From Volvox africanus (Eukaryota; Chlorophyta; Chlorophyceae; Chlamydomonadales; Volvocaceae), in assembly GCA_030268105.1 (NCBI GenBank), contig BSDZ01000011.1, forward strand, positions 4,799,001-4,863,000: a DNA stretch of 64,000 nucleotides, read 5' to 3'. Numbering within the stretch: position 1 is the first letter of the stretch; each line of letters begins with the position of its first letter. The position numbers and the translations under genes are program-made. The notes under the pieces were generated by a model. The model was not told the DNA's origin and did not search any database. It worked only from the letters and a program-made list of their open reading frames with translations. Positions 1 to 11,136 of the stretch are shown in pieces.

Positions 1-3000
1 TGTTATCTTGTCTTGTGTTAAGACAGCGAGAGCTCCATTTTCAAAGAGATTAAAGAGAATGGTCTCCTGAAGGGAGGGGGGGAGGGAGAAGACCGCGGGG
101 CTGAGGTGGTGCGTGGGGACTGATGGGATATAAATAGGAAATGAGTCATTTGTTGTACAACTAACTTACTGTCATTACTAATAAAAATAATGCTGTTTTT
201 AAAATGGGTCAATACGGGGCAACAATATCAAACAATGACAACATATCATAAACTATAGATATGTTTGTTACCATATCATTATTCATGATTTAGTTATTTA
301 AAATATTATACAACAACGATTAAAAAACAAATTAATCTTCATCCCGGGTCTGACTTATCCCCCACCAATCTCCCCTCCCTACCTTGCCCCCTCCGGCGTT
401 TCGCCCGCCCTGACGGACTCCAATGCTGCTGTTGCTGCTGCTGCTGCTGCGCCTCCAGCTGCTCCTGCGCGGCCTTCATTCTACTTTCCTGCAGTTGGTG
501 GTTGGTCATTTCGTTGTAGGCCTTACGTATCTCGTCCAGGATGACGTCATAAAAGGTCTGTTCAGCGGCCGAGAAACGCAGGTGTGCCTCCTGCAGTAAG
601 CGGAGGGTCAGACAGACAGACAGACAGACAGACAGGTAGATAAGTAAACAGAAAGACAGAGTCATATCATACTAAATCATATAAAGATAACTGGTGGGAG
701 GGCTCCTTCCTGTGGGAGCAAGACTCAGACCATGTGGATGCCCTGGGACCATTCTCAGGGCCAGGGGGCCATAGGCAAAACTACATGAGCATTGACAACA
801 TGGACTTTGTTGCACCTCCAAAGGTCACTTTATTTGGGGAAACACCTTCCTTATGATAAAAGACATATTTCTATCCAATCATTTCTCCAGGGAAGGCTGG
901 GAGTCCTGAGAAATCCGAAGTTTTGGTAACCATATAACATATTTTTATTTTTATTATAAATTTACATTGTAACAGCAGAGGTATTCGGCACAACCAAGCA
1001 CATGGGAAATTTCCCTCGCTGAGCTAGCTTGGCCCAAACTCGTGACCCATGGGCCTGCCGTTCACTGACCTCAGTGGTGACGCGCTCGGTGGCGCAACAG
1101 ACCGCGCAACGACCCACCTGAAGGACGCGTCGCGGCAGCGGGTGGTCCTGCGCCGCCACGGCCTTGCTGTTCCGCCACATGATGGGCTTGATGAGGGCGG
1201 CCAGCCGCGAGTGGCCCTCCGGTAAGCCGGTCCGGTAGGGGTCAGCAATCAGGTGCCTAATCAGCCAGACAGACACATAGCCGTACAAAACCGAAAAACA
1301 ACACAATATTGACACACGTATGGATACACCTGTCTGTCTGTCTGTCTGTCTATCCATTTATCTAGATGTACATTTAGATATAAACAAGCATATACTATGA
1401 ACGCAGGGTAATCCTGTGCACACAGAGAGATACCAAAAAAGCCGTTCAGTGTGGACGACACGTACATGACGCGACATGTCAGGTACATAACCGCGCACCA
1501 CCATGTGCAGTACAAAATTACGATGAGAAAGCCGTACAAAAATAAACAAACACAATATCACGTGTAGGTTTTTTTAAGGTAGGACTGATGCGGATGTCTG
1601 AAGGGTAATGCGTTCTCCCGATATATAAAAAGCAAATCTTTTCCGAATTCCCAAATGCCGTACTTGAAAACGCTGGCGTCGTCGTACGGCTTGTACTTCA
1701 GGACGCATAGCAGACCAAGGATATCATGAAGGCCGCCCGGACCAATAGGCGTCCCCGTGACACACCACCTGCACGTATGTGTATATGTGTATATGTAAGG
1801 GCGGCATACCAAGGTGCAGGAGATACACCACTTAAACCGGAGTTGACATTACCGAGCTTCATCAGGCAGCACGGACACCTTCGAAGTGTAGGTACGGCAG
1901 AGAGAGGAGAGCCGGGGGGAGGGGGAAGTCCAATAAAACGAAAAGGGGGCTAACTTAGGGAGAGACACCTCTTATGCAATTACCTGTGCGTGGCCTCAAT
2001 TCTGGATGCCATCTGTACGACATTCGAGTACGAGCCGCCCACCATCTGAGCCTCATCCATCACCAAGCGGTGCCATTGTACCTGGGAACATTAAGTCGCC
2101 ACAAAGAATAAACTAGAAAAGTTATTACTCATTTCTTTTAATTATCTATTTATAAACACCTAAAAGCCGAGAGTCATCCCAAATTGTTTTAGGAAATCGC
2201 GTCCTACGTTTCATACGTATCAGCCAACGTATGGAGTTTCAGACGCGATCATTATGGCGAGGTCATGATGGCGAGGTCATGATGGCGAGGTCATTATGGC
2301 GAGGTCATGATGGCGAGGTCATGATGGCGAGGTCATGATGGCGAGGTCATGATGGCGAGGTCATTATGGCGAGGTCATTATGGCGAGGTCATGATGGCGA
2401 GGTCATGATGGCGAGGTCATGATGGCGAGGTCATGATGGCGAGGTCATTATGGCGAGGTCATTATGGCGAGGTCATGATGGCGAGGTCATGATGGCGAGG
2501 TCATTATGGCGAGGTCATGATGGCGAGGTCATGATGGCGAGGTCATGATGGCGAGGTCATGATGGCGAGGTCATTATGGCGAGGTCATTATGGCGAGGTC
2601 ATGATGGCGAGGTCATGATGGCGAGGTCATTATGGCGAGGTCATGATGGCGAGGTCATTATGGCGAGGTCATTATGGCGAGGTCATTATGGCGAGGTCAT
2701 AATGGCGAGGTCATGATGGCGAGGTCATGATGGCGAGGTCATTATGGCGAGGTCATGATGGCGAGGTCATGATGGCGAGGTCATAATGGCGAGGTCATAA
2801 TGGCGAGGTAATGATGGCGAGGTCATGATGGCGAGGTCATGATGGCGAGGTCATAATGGCGAGGTAATGATGGCGAGGTCATGACGAAGAAATACCGCGA
2901 GGACGAGAGCAGGGTGCTTTTGGGCGCTTTCCCTCCCAACAACAGGTCCCCCCCTCCCTCCACTGAGTGCGTGTCGTCCTCTTCCTCCTCATGATGCCAA

Positions 3001-6000
3001 CCCGACCAAAGCCCCTCCCACTAACCCCATCACATCCCATCAACAACAGCATCCCCCTACCCCAAAGAGTTAGGGCCCTCAAAATTGAAGGGCCCTCAAA
3101 TACCCACCTGAAGCAGCGGTGACTCCGGCACGCTGTACTTCTTCTCATGGCGCAATCCCGACAGCACTCGGTTGCTGGGGCTGTAGTGCACCTCCTCCTT
3201 CAGCACCTGCCGTACGAGCGAACGAACGATGACGTGGCGTGAAGGGTTTCTTCGCAGTCATGACAAAGAGGAGTGACGCGATTCGGATGAACATAGACGT
3301 GTCGTACCGTACACGTCCGGTACAATGAAGGCTTTTGCCCTCGTAAGGTGTTCTCAGCCAGGGAGGACTCATCCCCCGCCGCCCTTGACCCCTCCCACGA
3401 GCACCCCGCATGACTGTGCATACAAACAACTCCCTACAACTCCCTGCTCACAACCGCTCACAACCGCTCACAACCACCCACAACCAGCGCTAACAATTCC
3501 CAACAACAACTCCCTACAGCCACCTGCACTCCCCACTCACGGAGTACGTCGTGAGCACCACATCTGCCTCCAGGAGCTCCCGCACCGCCGCCTCCGCCTC
3601 CGCAGTCGGGTCGCAACTGGGTGGGCACATCGGCGTACCCGCGTACATCGCCGCCATCAGCTCCCGGTGATACCGCTGCATGCCGTTCGGCACCATCCTC
3701 CCCATCCCCTCCACAACGTTTAGCTTGGGGCCGTCAACACCATTGGCGACAGCCGCTGTTGCTGCTACTGCTACTGCTACTGCTGTTTCTTCCCCCTCAT
3801 TGACATCAATGTTATCGTTATGGTTACCGTTATGGTTACCGTTATCAGTATCCATGTCAAGCTCGCCACCGATATCAATGATAGTAGCTGCCGGTGTCCC
3901 GCTGGACCCCACTGCTGCTGCGTCAGACCCATAGGGCCCTTTAATAATAGGGCGCTGTCCAGACCCGACAAATGTCGATGGCCCAGATCCGGATCCAGAA
4001 ACAGGCGGCTTGATGGCGGCGGCGGCTACGCTTCGTCCGCCAAGCAGGTCGCCACCGGCGGCGCCATTGCCGTTCTGCCTGCTGCAGCCGTACGCGGTAC
4101 GGCTGAACCCTTGCTGCACCTGGGCAGTGTCCTCCCGCTGTCCTTCAGTCACTTCCTCCTCGGCTTTTGCGCCCGGCAGCGGCAGCGGCAGCGGCGTCTG
4201 TGACAGCAGTGCCCTCCCGGCTGCGGAGCTGATCGGCGCAGAGGGCTTTACATGGACTGCGTGGTTACCGGCCCATGGGTCGGCGGCAGCAGCGTGGCTG
4301 CCGTACTGCCCATGGACATCTTTTGAATGACCCTTGCCGTAAGGACCTCGCCGTGTGCAGTCCCTCCTCCTACTCCCCGCTGCCGCCTCCCGTCTCTTCT
4401 TCCCCTCCTCCTCCCCCTCCCGCTCCCCCTCCCCTTTCCCTGCGTCGCTTTCTTCTCCGGAACCCGCACTGTTATCGTCGCTCTTGTCACTGTCGTCTTC
4501 CCCAAAGCCATTGGTGCGTCCCCGCGCGCGGTCGCAAGTGCGGCCCCCGCTCTTGCCGCGACCACGACCGCGACCGACCGGCCCATGGGACTCAATATCG
4601 GTTTTTAACCGTTTCTGCCGATCTGATCGCTCTTTCCGCGCGCGCTGTGCCGCCACGCGCGCAGCTGCTCGCTCGGCTTTTCGCCGCATTCGCTCTTCCC
4701 GCTTCGCCTGCTTCTCACGCTCCGCCGCTTGCCGCTCTTCCTGTTTCGCTTCCCTGCGATCAGATACAGGGCAGTACAGCGGGGCTGTACAATTTTTCGT
4801 ACGATTTTTACGGAAGCAATGTGACACCATGTCATCGTGATGCCAATATCCACATGAAACGCGAACACAAGCAGGCGGGAGCCAAAGGGGACAATAGATT
4901 GTGTGAAGTACGACGATCGCGAGAAGAAACAAAACTCAATGCAGGACGTACAGGAAGCCGATGACAGAGGGAAACACATAGGGAATCCAGGATTGCCTAA
5001 GACGAATGCCTAAAACCCTAAACCTTCATATACGGCAAGCAACGGAAAAAACGAATGTATGCGAAGTGTAAGGTATACGATCTAAGGTTGCAAATCCGTT
5101 AAGGAAAGAGAGGATGGGGTTCTCGTTTAACCTTACAGAATGAAAGTATGTGAATAAATAGCAAAACATTTGTATTGCGAGATTTGCCACATCGATATGT
5201 TTATTTTCCGTTTTCCGTTAGCACCCCCAGGTTCCAGATGGTACGTGCCTGGTTCAAAACCGAAGCGCCAAGGTTGCACGCATCGTGAAACAAATCTCCC
5301 CTCCCTCCCTACCCTTCCCTCCCTATCCCTCCCTCCCTCCCTCCCTATCCCTCCCTATCCCCATCCTCCCTATCCCTCCCTATCCCCATCCTCCCTCCCT
5401 ATCCCTCCCTCCCTCCCTCCCTATCCCTATCCCTCCCTATCCCTCCCTCCCTATCCCTATCCCTCCCTATCCCTCCCTCTCCCTCCCTCCCTCCCTCCCT
5501 ATCCCTCCCTATCCCCATCCTCCCTATCCCTCCCTATCCCCATCCTCCCTCCCTATCCCTCCCTCCCTCCCTCCCTATCCCTATCCCTCCCTATCCCTCC
5601 CTCCCTATCCCTATCCCTCCCTCTCCCTCCCTCTCCCTCCCTCCCTCTCCCTCCCTCCCTCCCTCCCTCCCTCCCTCCCCATCCCTCCCTATCCCCATCC
5701 TCCCTCCCTATCCCTCCCTCCCTCCCTCCCTATCCCTATCCCTCCCTATCCCTCCCTCTCCCTCCCTCCCTCTCCCTCCCTCCCTCTCCCTCCCTCCCTC
5801 CCTCCCTCCCTCCCTCCCTATCCCTCCCTATCCCCATCCTCCCTATCCCTCCCTATCCCCATCCTCCCTCCCTCCCCCTCCCTCCCTCTCCCTCCCCATC
5901 CCTCCCCATCCCTCCCCATCCCTCCCTCTCCCTCCCCCTCCCTCTCCCTCCCTCTCCCCCCCTCCCTCCCCCCTCCCTCCCCCCCTCCCTCCCCCCTCCC

Positions 6001-8296
6001 TCCCCCCTCCCTCCCCCCTCCCTCCCCCCTTCCCTCCCCCCCTCCCTCCCCCCCTCCCTCCCCCCCTCCCTCCCCCCCTCCTCCCTCCCCCCCTCCCTCC
6101 CCCCCTCCCTCCCCCCCTCCCTCCCTCCCTATCCCTCCCTATCCCTCCCTATCCCCCCCTCCCTATCCCCCCCTCCCTATCCCTCCCTATCCATCCCTAT
6201 CCATCCCTTCCTCCCCATCCCTCCCTATCCCTCCCTATCCCTCCCCATCCCTCCCCATCCCTCCCCATCCCTCCCCATCCCTCCCCATCCCTCCCTATCC
6301 CTCCCTCCCTCCCTATCCCTCCCTATCCCTCCCTTCCTCCCTATCCCTCCCCATCCCTCCCCATCCCTCCCTATCCCTCCCTCCCTCCCTATCCCTCCCT
6401 CCCTCCCTATCCCTCCCTATCCCTCCCTTCCTCCCTATCCCTCCCTCTCTCCCTCTCTCCCTCCCTCCCTCCCTCCTCCCCTTACTTGATTAGTTCCTTT
6501 TCTTTGTCCGCCATTTGTTGCCGGTGCCACCTGAGGCCGTCGTACACGTGCACCTGATGACACGTGTACCAGTGAAGACGACACGTAAGACAGTTATGGA
6601 GACTGTTCTACAGATAGTTGTGGAAATAGGCGGGATGGGAAAGATGGGAAAAATATAACAGAAGGTATGTCGTACATCAACATAGCTCAGCGACCCAAGG
6701 GTTCGAAGGGGGCCATCGCGAAGGGTGGCCGACCGCCTTCGTGTCCTCCGACGTGTCCTCTGCCAGCTATCTCCACAGCCTGCTGCTGCTTGGTACTTGA
6801 CAGATACCGGGAGATATCTCGTCAATGCTCGTCCAACGTACCTTCAAGTTGCTGTGATTCGAGATCTCGTACGACCATTGTTGGAGAATCGATGGCGGCG
6901 TCACAATCAGATTGGGGCCCTTAAATCGCCCGCCCCCAACGACCGCATCCCGTCCAGCAGTAGTAGCAGTAGCAGTAGCACCCCGCGGCGGCCGGGCCAG
7001 CATGAGTGCAATCACCTCCACCGTCTTCCCTAAACCCATTTCATCCGCCAAAATCCCAACGCGCTGCCGCCGCGGCGGCGGCGGCGGGGTCGCCCGTACA
7101 CCGCCGCCAGGGTACGGATTCACCCAGAGCTCACGACCTCCCGCCACCTCAAGCCGCCGCCAAAACAAGTCTTGAGACGTGAAGTCTCCAAGATGAGCCG
7201 TGGCGGCGGCGTTGACTGCAGCGGCCTGCTCGTCCAACCTCGCGTTGGATGTACCGTCGCCCTCAGCGTCGACGTCAATGACGCCATCGCCGCCGCCGCC
7301 GCCGCCTCCCCCGCCGCCGCCGCCGAGCTCTGGTTGTGTCTCTCGCCAAACCATCCACGACAGCGCGCGCTGCTGGTAGGGAAATAGCTTGCACTTGAGG
7401 CCTAGAAGTAACAAGGTGCGTGTGTGTGTGGGGGCGGGGGTGTGGGGAGGAGGTGGGTACCGGGGGGTGGGGAAAAGACGAATGGACGGACCCTGGTGCT
7501 GGTGCTGGTGCTGAATGGAACACATCCCACCCCTCCCCGCCCACATCCCATCCCTCCCCGCCCACATCCCACCCCTCCCCACCCAACCGCACACCCCACA
7601 CCACCCAACCGTACATCCCTCACCTGGCGGGTCCGGATGTGCGGTGTGCCAGTCGCGGGGTGCAATGATGTCAAAGATCTCATCTCGTACATCGCTGTAA
7701 CTCTGGTGCTGCCGTTGTTGCTGCTGCTCCTCGTCCTCGTCCTCATCGTCATTCACCCCCGCGGTCTCCGCTGCCGCCGCCATGTTTCCCTCCTCTCCAG
7801 GTGCAAAATACAAAGATACAAATACTAATAAACATACATAATCATCTACATATATAGGTAGATCATATATATGTAGTATGATGATGTTGATGTTGATTGG
7901 TGGTGATAGTGGTGGTTTCGTGGAGACCGTGTGACATCCCGAAGGAATCCTAGAAACGTAATCATACCTCCAGCGGTTCCGCCGACAACGTCCGGGAGAC
8001 CGATGAATCCCCCAAATCCCGAATCCCAAAACGAATTTAAACGTCGTTTGGTGATGTGCTGTTGTACAAATGATGTCGTACATACCTGATGTACTACAAT
8101 GATGCAGCAGATCCACAACTTCCAAAAGGGACCCCGCCAAGGAAGCGGCCGTTGCCGCCGCCGCGGCGTCGTCATCCAGACGTGCCACTGCCCGGGAGGT
8201 CTGCTCCGGAACAACGACATCAAAGGCGGCCGGCAGCAAGTGTACGGACACGCGAACGGCCAGCACTCCAGGGGAGGCCTCCGCGACGGAGATGAC
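1..8296 (-). CDS. SHPRH: SHPRH-type SNF2 helicase / E3 ubiquitin ligase, partial (both ends missing)
   Basis: This is a DNA-dependent ATPase of the SNF2 superfamily; SHPRH proteins also carry a RING finger and polyubiquitinate PCNA in DNA-damage tolerance in the nucleus. Exons in gene order: 8086-8296, 7624-7794, 6842-7401, 6486-6553, 3541-4753, 3108-3206, 1984-2081, 1664-1768, 1118-1256 and about 383-590. All introns are GT-AG and the phases agree across every junction. Counting from the first placed exon: PYQQRALSW near residue 135, Walker A GILADEMGLGKT near 245, LIVTPPSILQQW, VHVYDGLRWH, a basic coiled coil plus low-complexity insert (about 340-700), VVLTTYS, the SHPRH-typical LRHEKKYSVPESPLL, the DEAQ box (HRLVMDEAQMV, near 783), WCVTGTPIG, and LRFSAAEQTFYD with a polyQ run. 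The SHPRH-style order and spacing set it apart from other SNF2 families. The upstream start is unresolved; the RING and C-terminal helicase lobe would lie beyond base 1. The animal H15/PHD insert is not seen. Confidence 0.87.
2250..2884. repeat. 14-bp minisatellite in an SHPRH-like intron
   Basis: About 45 head-to-tail copies of GGCGAGGTCATKAT lie in the intron between exons 1984-2081 and 3108-3206. Copies differ mainly at one base (GAT, TAT or AAT before GGCG), giving a G/T/A pattern in which blocks such as G-G-G-G-T-T-G-G recur. This indicates expansion in multi-unit blocks. The last few copies carry GGTAAT in place of GGTCAT. Confidence 0.97.
5296..6480. repeat. Polypyrimidine tract (CCCTCCCTAT-type), intronic
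   Basis: About 1.2 kb is built almost only of C and T with interspersed A: CCCT, CCCTAT, CCCCAT and later CCCCCCT units. It fills most of the intron between SHPRH exons 6486-6553 and 3541-4753. The gene is transcribed from the other strand, so the pre-mRNA would carry very long GGGA/GGGATA runs able to form G-quadruplexes. The long proline/leucine/serine-rich open frames on the plus strand are by-products of the repeat. Confidence 0.95.
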
Positions 8297-9268
8297 CTAT
8301 GCAGTGTGCACGTGGGATGGAGAGCTGTTAACATATTATGGTAGAGGGCTAACTACCTAACCACCTAACGAACTATGACAGTTAATCCGCTAGCGGGAGA
8401 ATTGGTGGAGCGGGATACGTATACTGCAGTACAGAGGGGGAGGGGAGAGGAGCAGGAGACGAGAGGATTTGGATTTGGGCCATCTATGACGACCGTTTGT
8501 TATTTCGATCAAGTGAGCCCTAAGGATCTTGATCGCAATCCAGATTCGGATCCAGATCCAACTGCAGACGAGGTTGATGGACACACCGTGCACCTCTCAC
8601 CAACATGGGGAGGCAGTCCGTGCGTCAGTCCGTCAGTCCGTGCGCAAAAAGCGGCAAAATATTAACTCGTACTTTAAATAGGTAAAGTTATTATGTGTTT
8701 GTGTGTTTGTTCGTGTGCGATTTTAGGAAGGAGATGTCGTGAAAGGGGTAATACATAATGCTATATTGTGACAGGAGCGATTTGTCAAATAAGCGGGAAA
8801 GAGGTTTTGAATGGCCCAGGAAAAGTACTTGACAGAAGCTGCCGGGGAAAGGAGCATGGGGGAAGCCTCGCGCGTGCTGTACACGTAACACCCCCTGTTG
8901 GGTACACCCTCCGTCCCTCCCTACGAGCATACGTGTACCTGTAGGTCCGCTAGGCCCGATCCCACGACGTTGAATAGCTGGCCAGCAGGGTTTGACAACC
9001 CATGATGGTTTTGGAGCAACTTCGGGTCCCGATTAGTTAGCTGGCGGTCCACGACCGCGAGGACTTGTGGTGGACCGTCAGCCTATAGCCATGGAGTGGG
9101 TCATATTGAGTAGAAGTATATTGGAGGAAGTAAAAAGCTGCTTCCACAAAAACGCGTCCAAATTCTTTTCAACACATTTTAACGATCATGACCAGCTGTA
9201 TATATGCGCATAACCGGCTCTGTTTTGGGAGCTGTCGTTGCCAGAAGCTAACCAGAATGTTTGGACAC
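8297..9268. other. No recognisable gene; presumed 5' region of the SHPRH-like gene
   Basis: The first placed SHPRH exon starts in phase 0 after an intron acceptor at about 8297, so at least one more 5' exon should lie in or beyond this stretch. I could not identify it. Short open frames on both strands at 8.39-8.67 kb show no recognisable motif. A hairpin-forming repeat lies at 9041-9081. Confidence 0.5.
9041..9081. repeat. 12-bp inverted repeat (hairpin)
   Basis: CTGGCGGTCCAC (9041-9052) pairs with GTGGACCGTCAG (9070-9081) with one mismatch across a 17-bp loop. It sits just left of the inverted kinase exons, so it could mark an inversion end or a small mobile element. This is inference only. 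Confidence 0.7.
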
Positions 9269-9543
9269 CTTAATTGCGCACCGACCTGCTGAGGTCTCCA
9301 CAATAGCTGCAGGTTCACCTTCTTTCCTTGCCCTTTGATGTCGAGTAGCAGCTCAGATGGCGCTGGCCTAAGGCTGTAGGAGCAGGATGCGACAAATGCC
9401 CAACTTGAGGGTACGGGAAACAATACATGCACAGCAGCTACATGGATTTGTTACAAAATAAACTGCTGTATGTTTCAAGCTGCTTGTAGGACGCACCGGC
9501 CAAAGCCGCCCTTGGCAAGGAACACAAACTCGCCGAGCTCCAT
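9269..9543 (-). CDS. Protein kinase N-lobe exons (glycine loop and VAIK lysine), on the strand opposite to the rest of the kinase
   Basis: Two exons read on the minus strand. Exon 9497-9543 begins with ATG and encodes MELGEFVFLAKGGFGR, a glycine-rich loop with GGFG in subdomain I; an in-frame TAA lies six codons upstream, so ATG at 9543 is the likely start. It ends in phase 2 at a GTGCGT donor. After a 164-bp intron, exon 9269-9332 restores the frame and ends SAGRCAIK, the beta3 strand with the ATP-binding lysine, at a GTGTCC donor in phase 0. No alphaC helix or catalytic loop follows on this strand. The plus-strand kinase at 11137 starts exactly there, with alphaC in phase 0. I infer that both halves belong to one gene broken by an inversion or assembly error. 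The alternative is an independent kinase fragment. Confidence 0.65.
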
Positions 9544-9578
9544 CGGAGTAGAACGGCGTTAATTGTCACGTACTCATA

Positions 9579-10898
9579 TTAGAACGTTATATAATAATGT
9601 CTTTGCGCTGATACAACACCGCAGCGAATAAGGAAATCATACGCCTCGTCGGGCGACCACCTTTTCGAGAATCCAGTTCTATAGGTGAACATGTACAATA
9701 ATCCTATATAACGCTTTTCGGTATATTTTGCTGGATAGCTGCAAAGTGCTCTACCCAACTGCCAAGCGAGCACCAAAGAGGCATCTGGCTCGGTTTCCGG
9801 TAGTTCGCTGCCATGTGTCGTGGGGGTTGGGCTGTTCGGATGTTGCTCCCTTTAGCCCTCATATTTTCTGATGGAACTGTAAACTGTCATCTTAGGCTTT
9901 AGGTTTTCAATCGTATAAATCCAGACAGACATGTTTCCTTGGTGCTTCACGATTACGGCGTTTGCACCTGACCTAGGAAATGCGCTAAAACGTGTGCGAG
10001 GCTTGCTGTTTGGAGAGGAGATAGGTGAAGGTAGCATTTGCAGGTTGTACACTGTCCTGTGATTGGCCATATTCTGAAATGCAGAAATTAAGCAATCGTG
10101 ATTTGGCTTTGAAGCCAAGGCATCCGCGAACAGAGTCATGGTCCTTTAAAATCGAATAGCATAGAGTGTTTTATGAACAAGCCCAAGCTCATCTTCACAC
10201 CGAATCCAGCGCACAACAGTCCACCGCATCCATTCATGCTCATTGCCGCCTTGGGGTCGCCGCAGAGTGTACCAGGCGACGTGCCCATCCAGCCACGAAC
10301 ACTTCGCTGTCAAGAAAATCTCGCTGCCGAAATCAGCCTGCCAGCGCGCAGAAGTTCTGCAGGTGTGTCATCCATTCCATCTCATCACCTCTCCAACGCA
10401 AGCAACCTTCGTTCTGCAACGCCCGCACGGCCTTTCTCCTTGTTCCTTACGTTCATGTGTCTCAATCCAGATCCAGAGATCTGATTAACTCGCACATCCT
10501 GATTAGAGACTGACTCTTCTTCCTTCAAATAAGGACATACACGCGGCAAGCACTTGGGGCCTTTTGCTCTCCAGTCTCAAGTCAAGCAAGTAATGGTGTA
10601 TAAACACGCGAACCTCGTTCTTATTTTCCATTTCACCAACGAACTCACGTGAATCGTACATAGCCTCCAGCCTCCCACACGTCCACGATGTATCGGACTG
10701 CATCTCCGCCTGTCCTGTGTTGCCCCACCCCCCGGGGAGGAGATCCCACCGAATACCCAACCCAACCCGTACGAGGGATGTTTTAACATCTTGATGGTCA
10801 TGATGGTTACAAGTACGACACGTGTTCGCAAGGAGGAACATTGTATCGTACCCAAAGCCTGAGATAGCTACTTTGCTTAGCTCGACACAAGAGTACAT
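9579..10898 (-). other. Unidentified coding-like segments
   Basis: Several minus-strand stretches look translated but match nothing I recognise. About 10577-10898 contains IRWDLLPGGWGNTGQAE followed by SWTCGRLEAMYDSREF. About 10165-10350 is tryptophan-rich (GHVAWYTLRRPQGGNEHEW). The stretch 9852-10139 opens with ATG. About 9579-9840 contains YMFTYRTGFSKRWSPDEAYD and ends at a TAA 36 bp before the kinase ATG. They could be exons of one gene, a transposon protein, or chance reading. The plus strand at 10173-10484 is also open. No splice chain was established. Confidence 0.25.
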
Positions 10899-10998
10899 TT
10901 TGGGGCCTTACATTTGGGGCCTTATATTTGCCGCCTTATAATGCGGACTTATATTCGGGACCTAATATTTACGGATTTATGTTTGGGGCCTTATAGCT
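10884..10998. repeat. Short degenerate tandem repeat TTTGGGGCCTTATA
   Basis: About six imperfect copies of a 14-20 bp unit (TTTGGGGCCTTATA and variants such as TTTGCCGCCTTATA) lie between the unidentified minus-strand segments and the plus-strand kinase exons, close to the inferred inversion end. Confidence 0.7.
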
Positions 10999-11136
10999 AT
11001 CGTGATGACGTCACCGTGTGCCGTTCTATGCGTGCAGCCGTCGTGCTTACATGCCTGTCCCATCCGTCCATATGTCCGCACTGCTAGCTTAGTAATGTGC
11101 CGTACGACACTTTTGTCATACCGCACTCACGCACAG

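Noticed and set aside
2250..2884. Tandem AGGTCA half-sites resembling nuclear-receptor response elements
   Set aside because: Part of the minisatellite unit; algae lack nuclear receptors.
5170..6493. Proline/serine/leucine-rich proteins of about 400 codons
   Set aside because: Translation of the CCCTCCCTAT tract, which lies in an intron of the opposite-strand gene.
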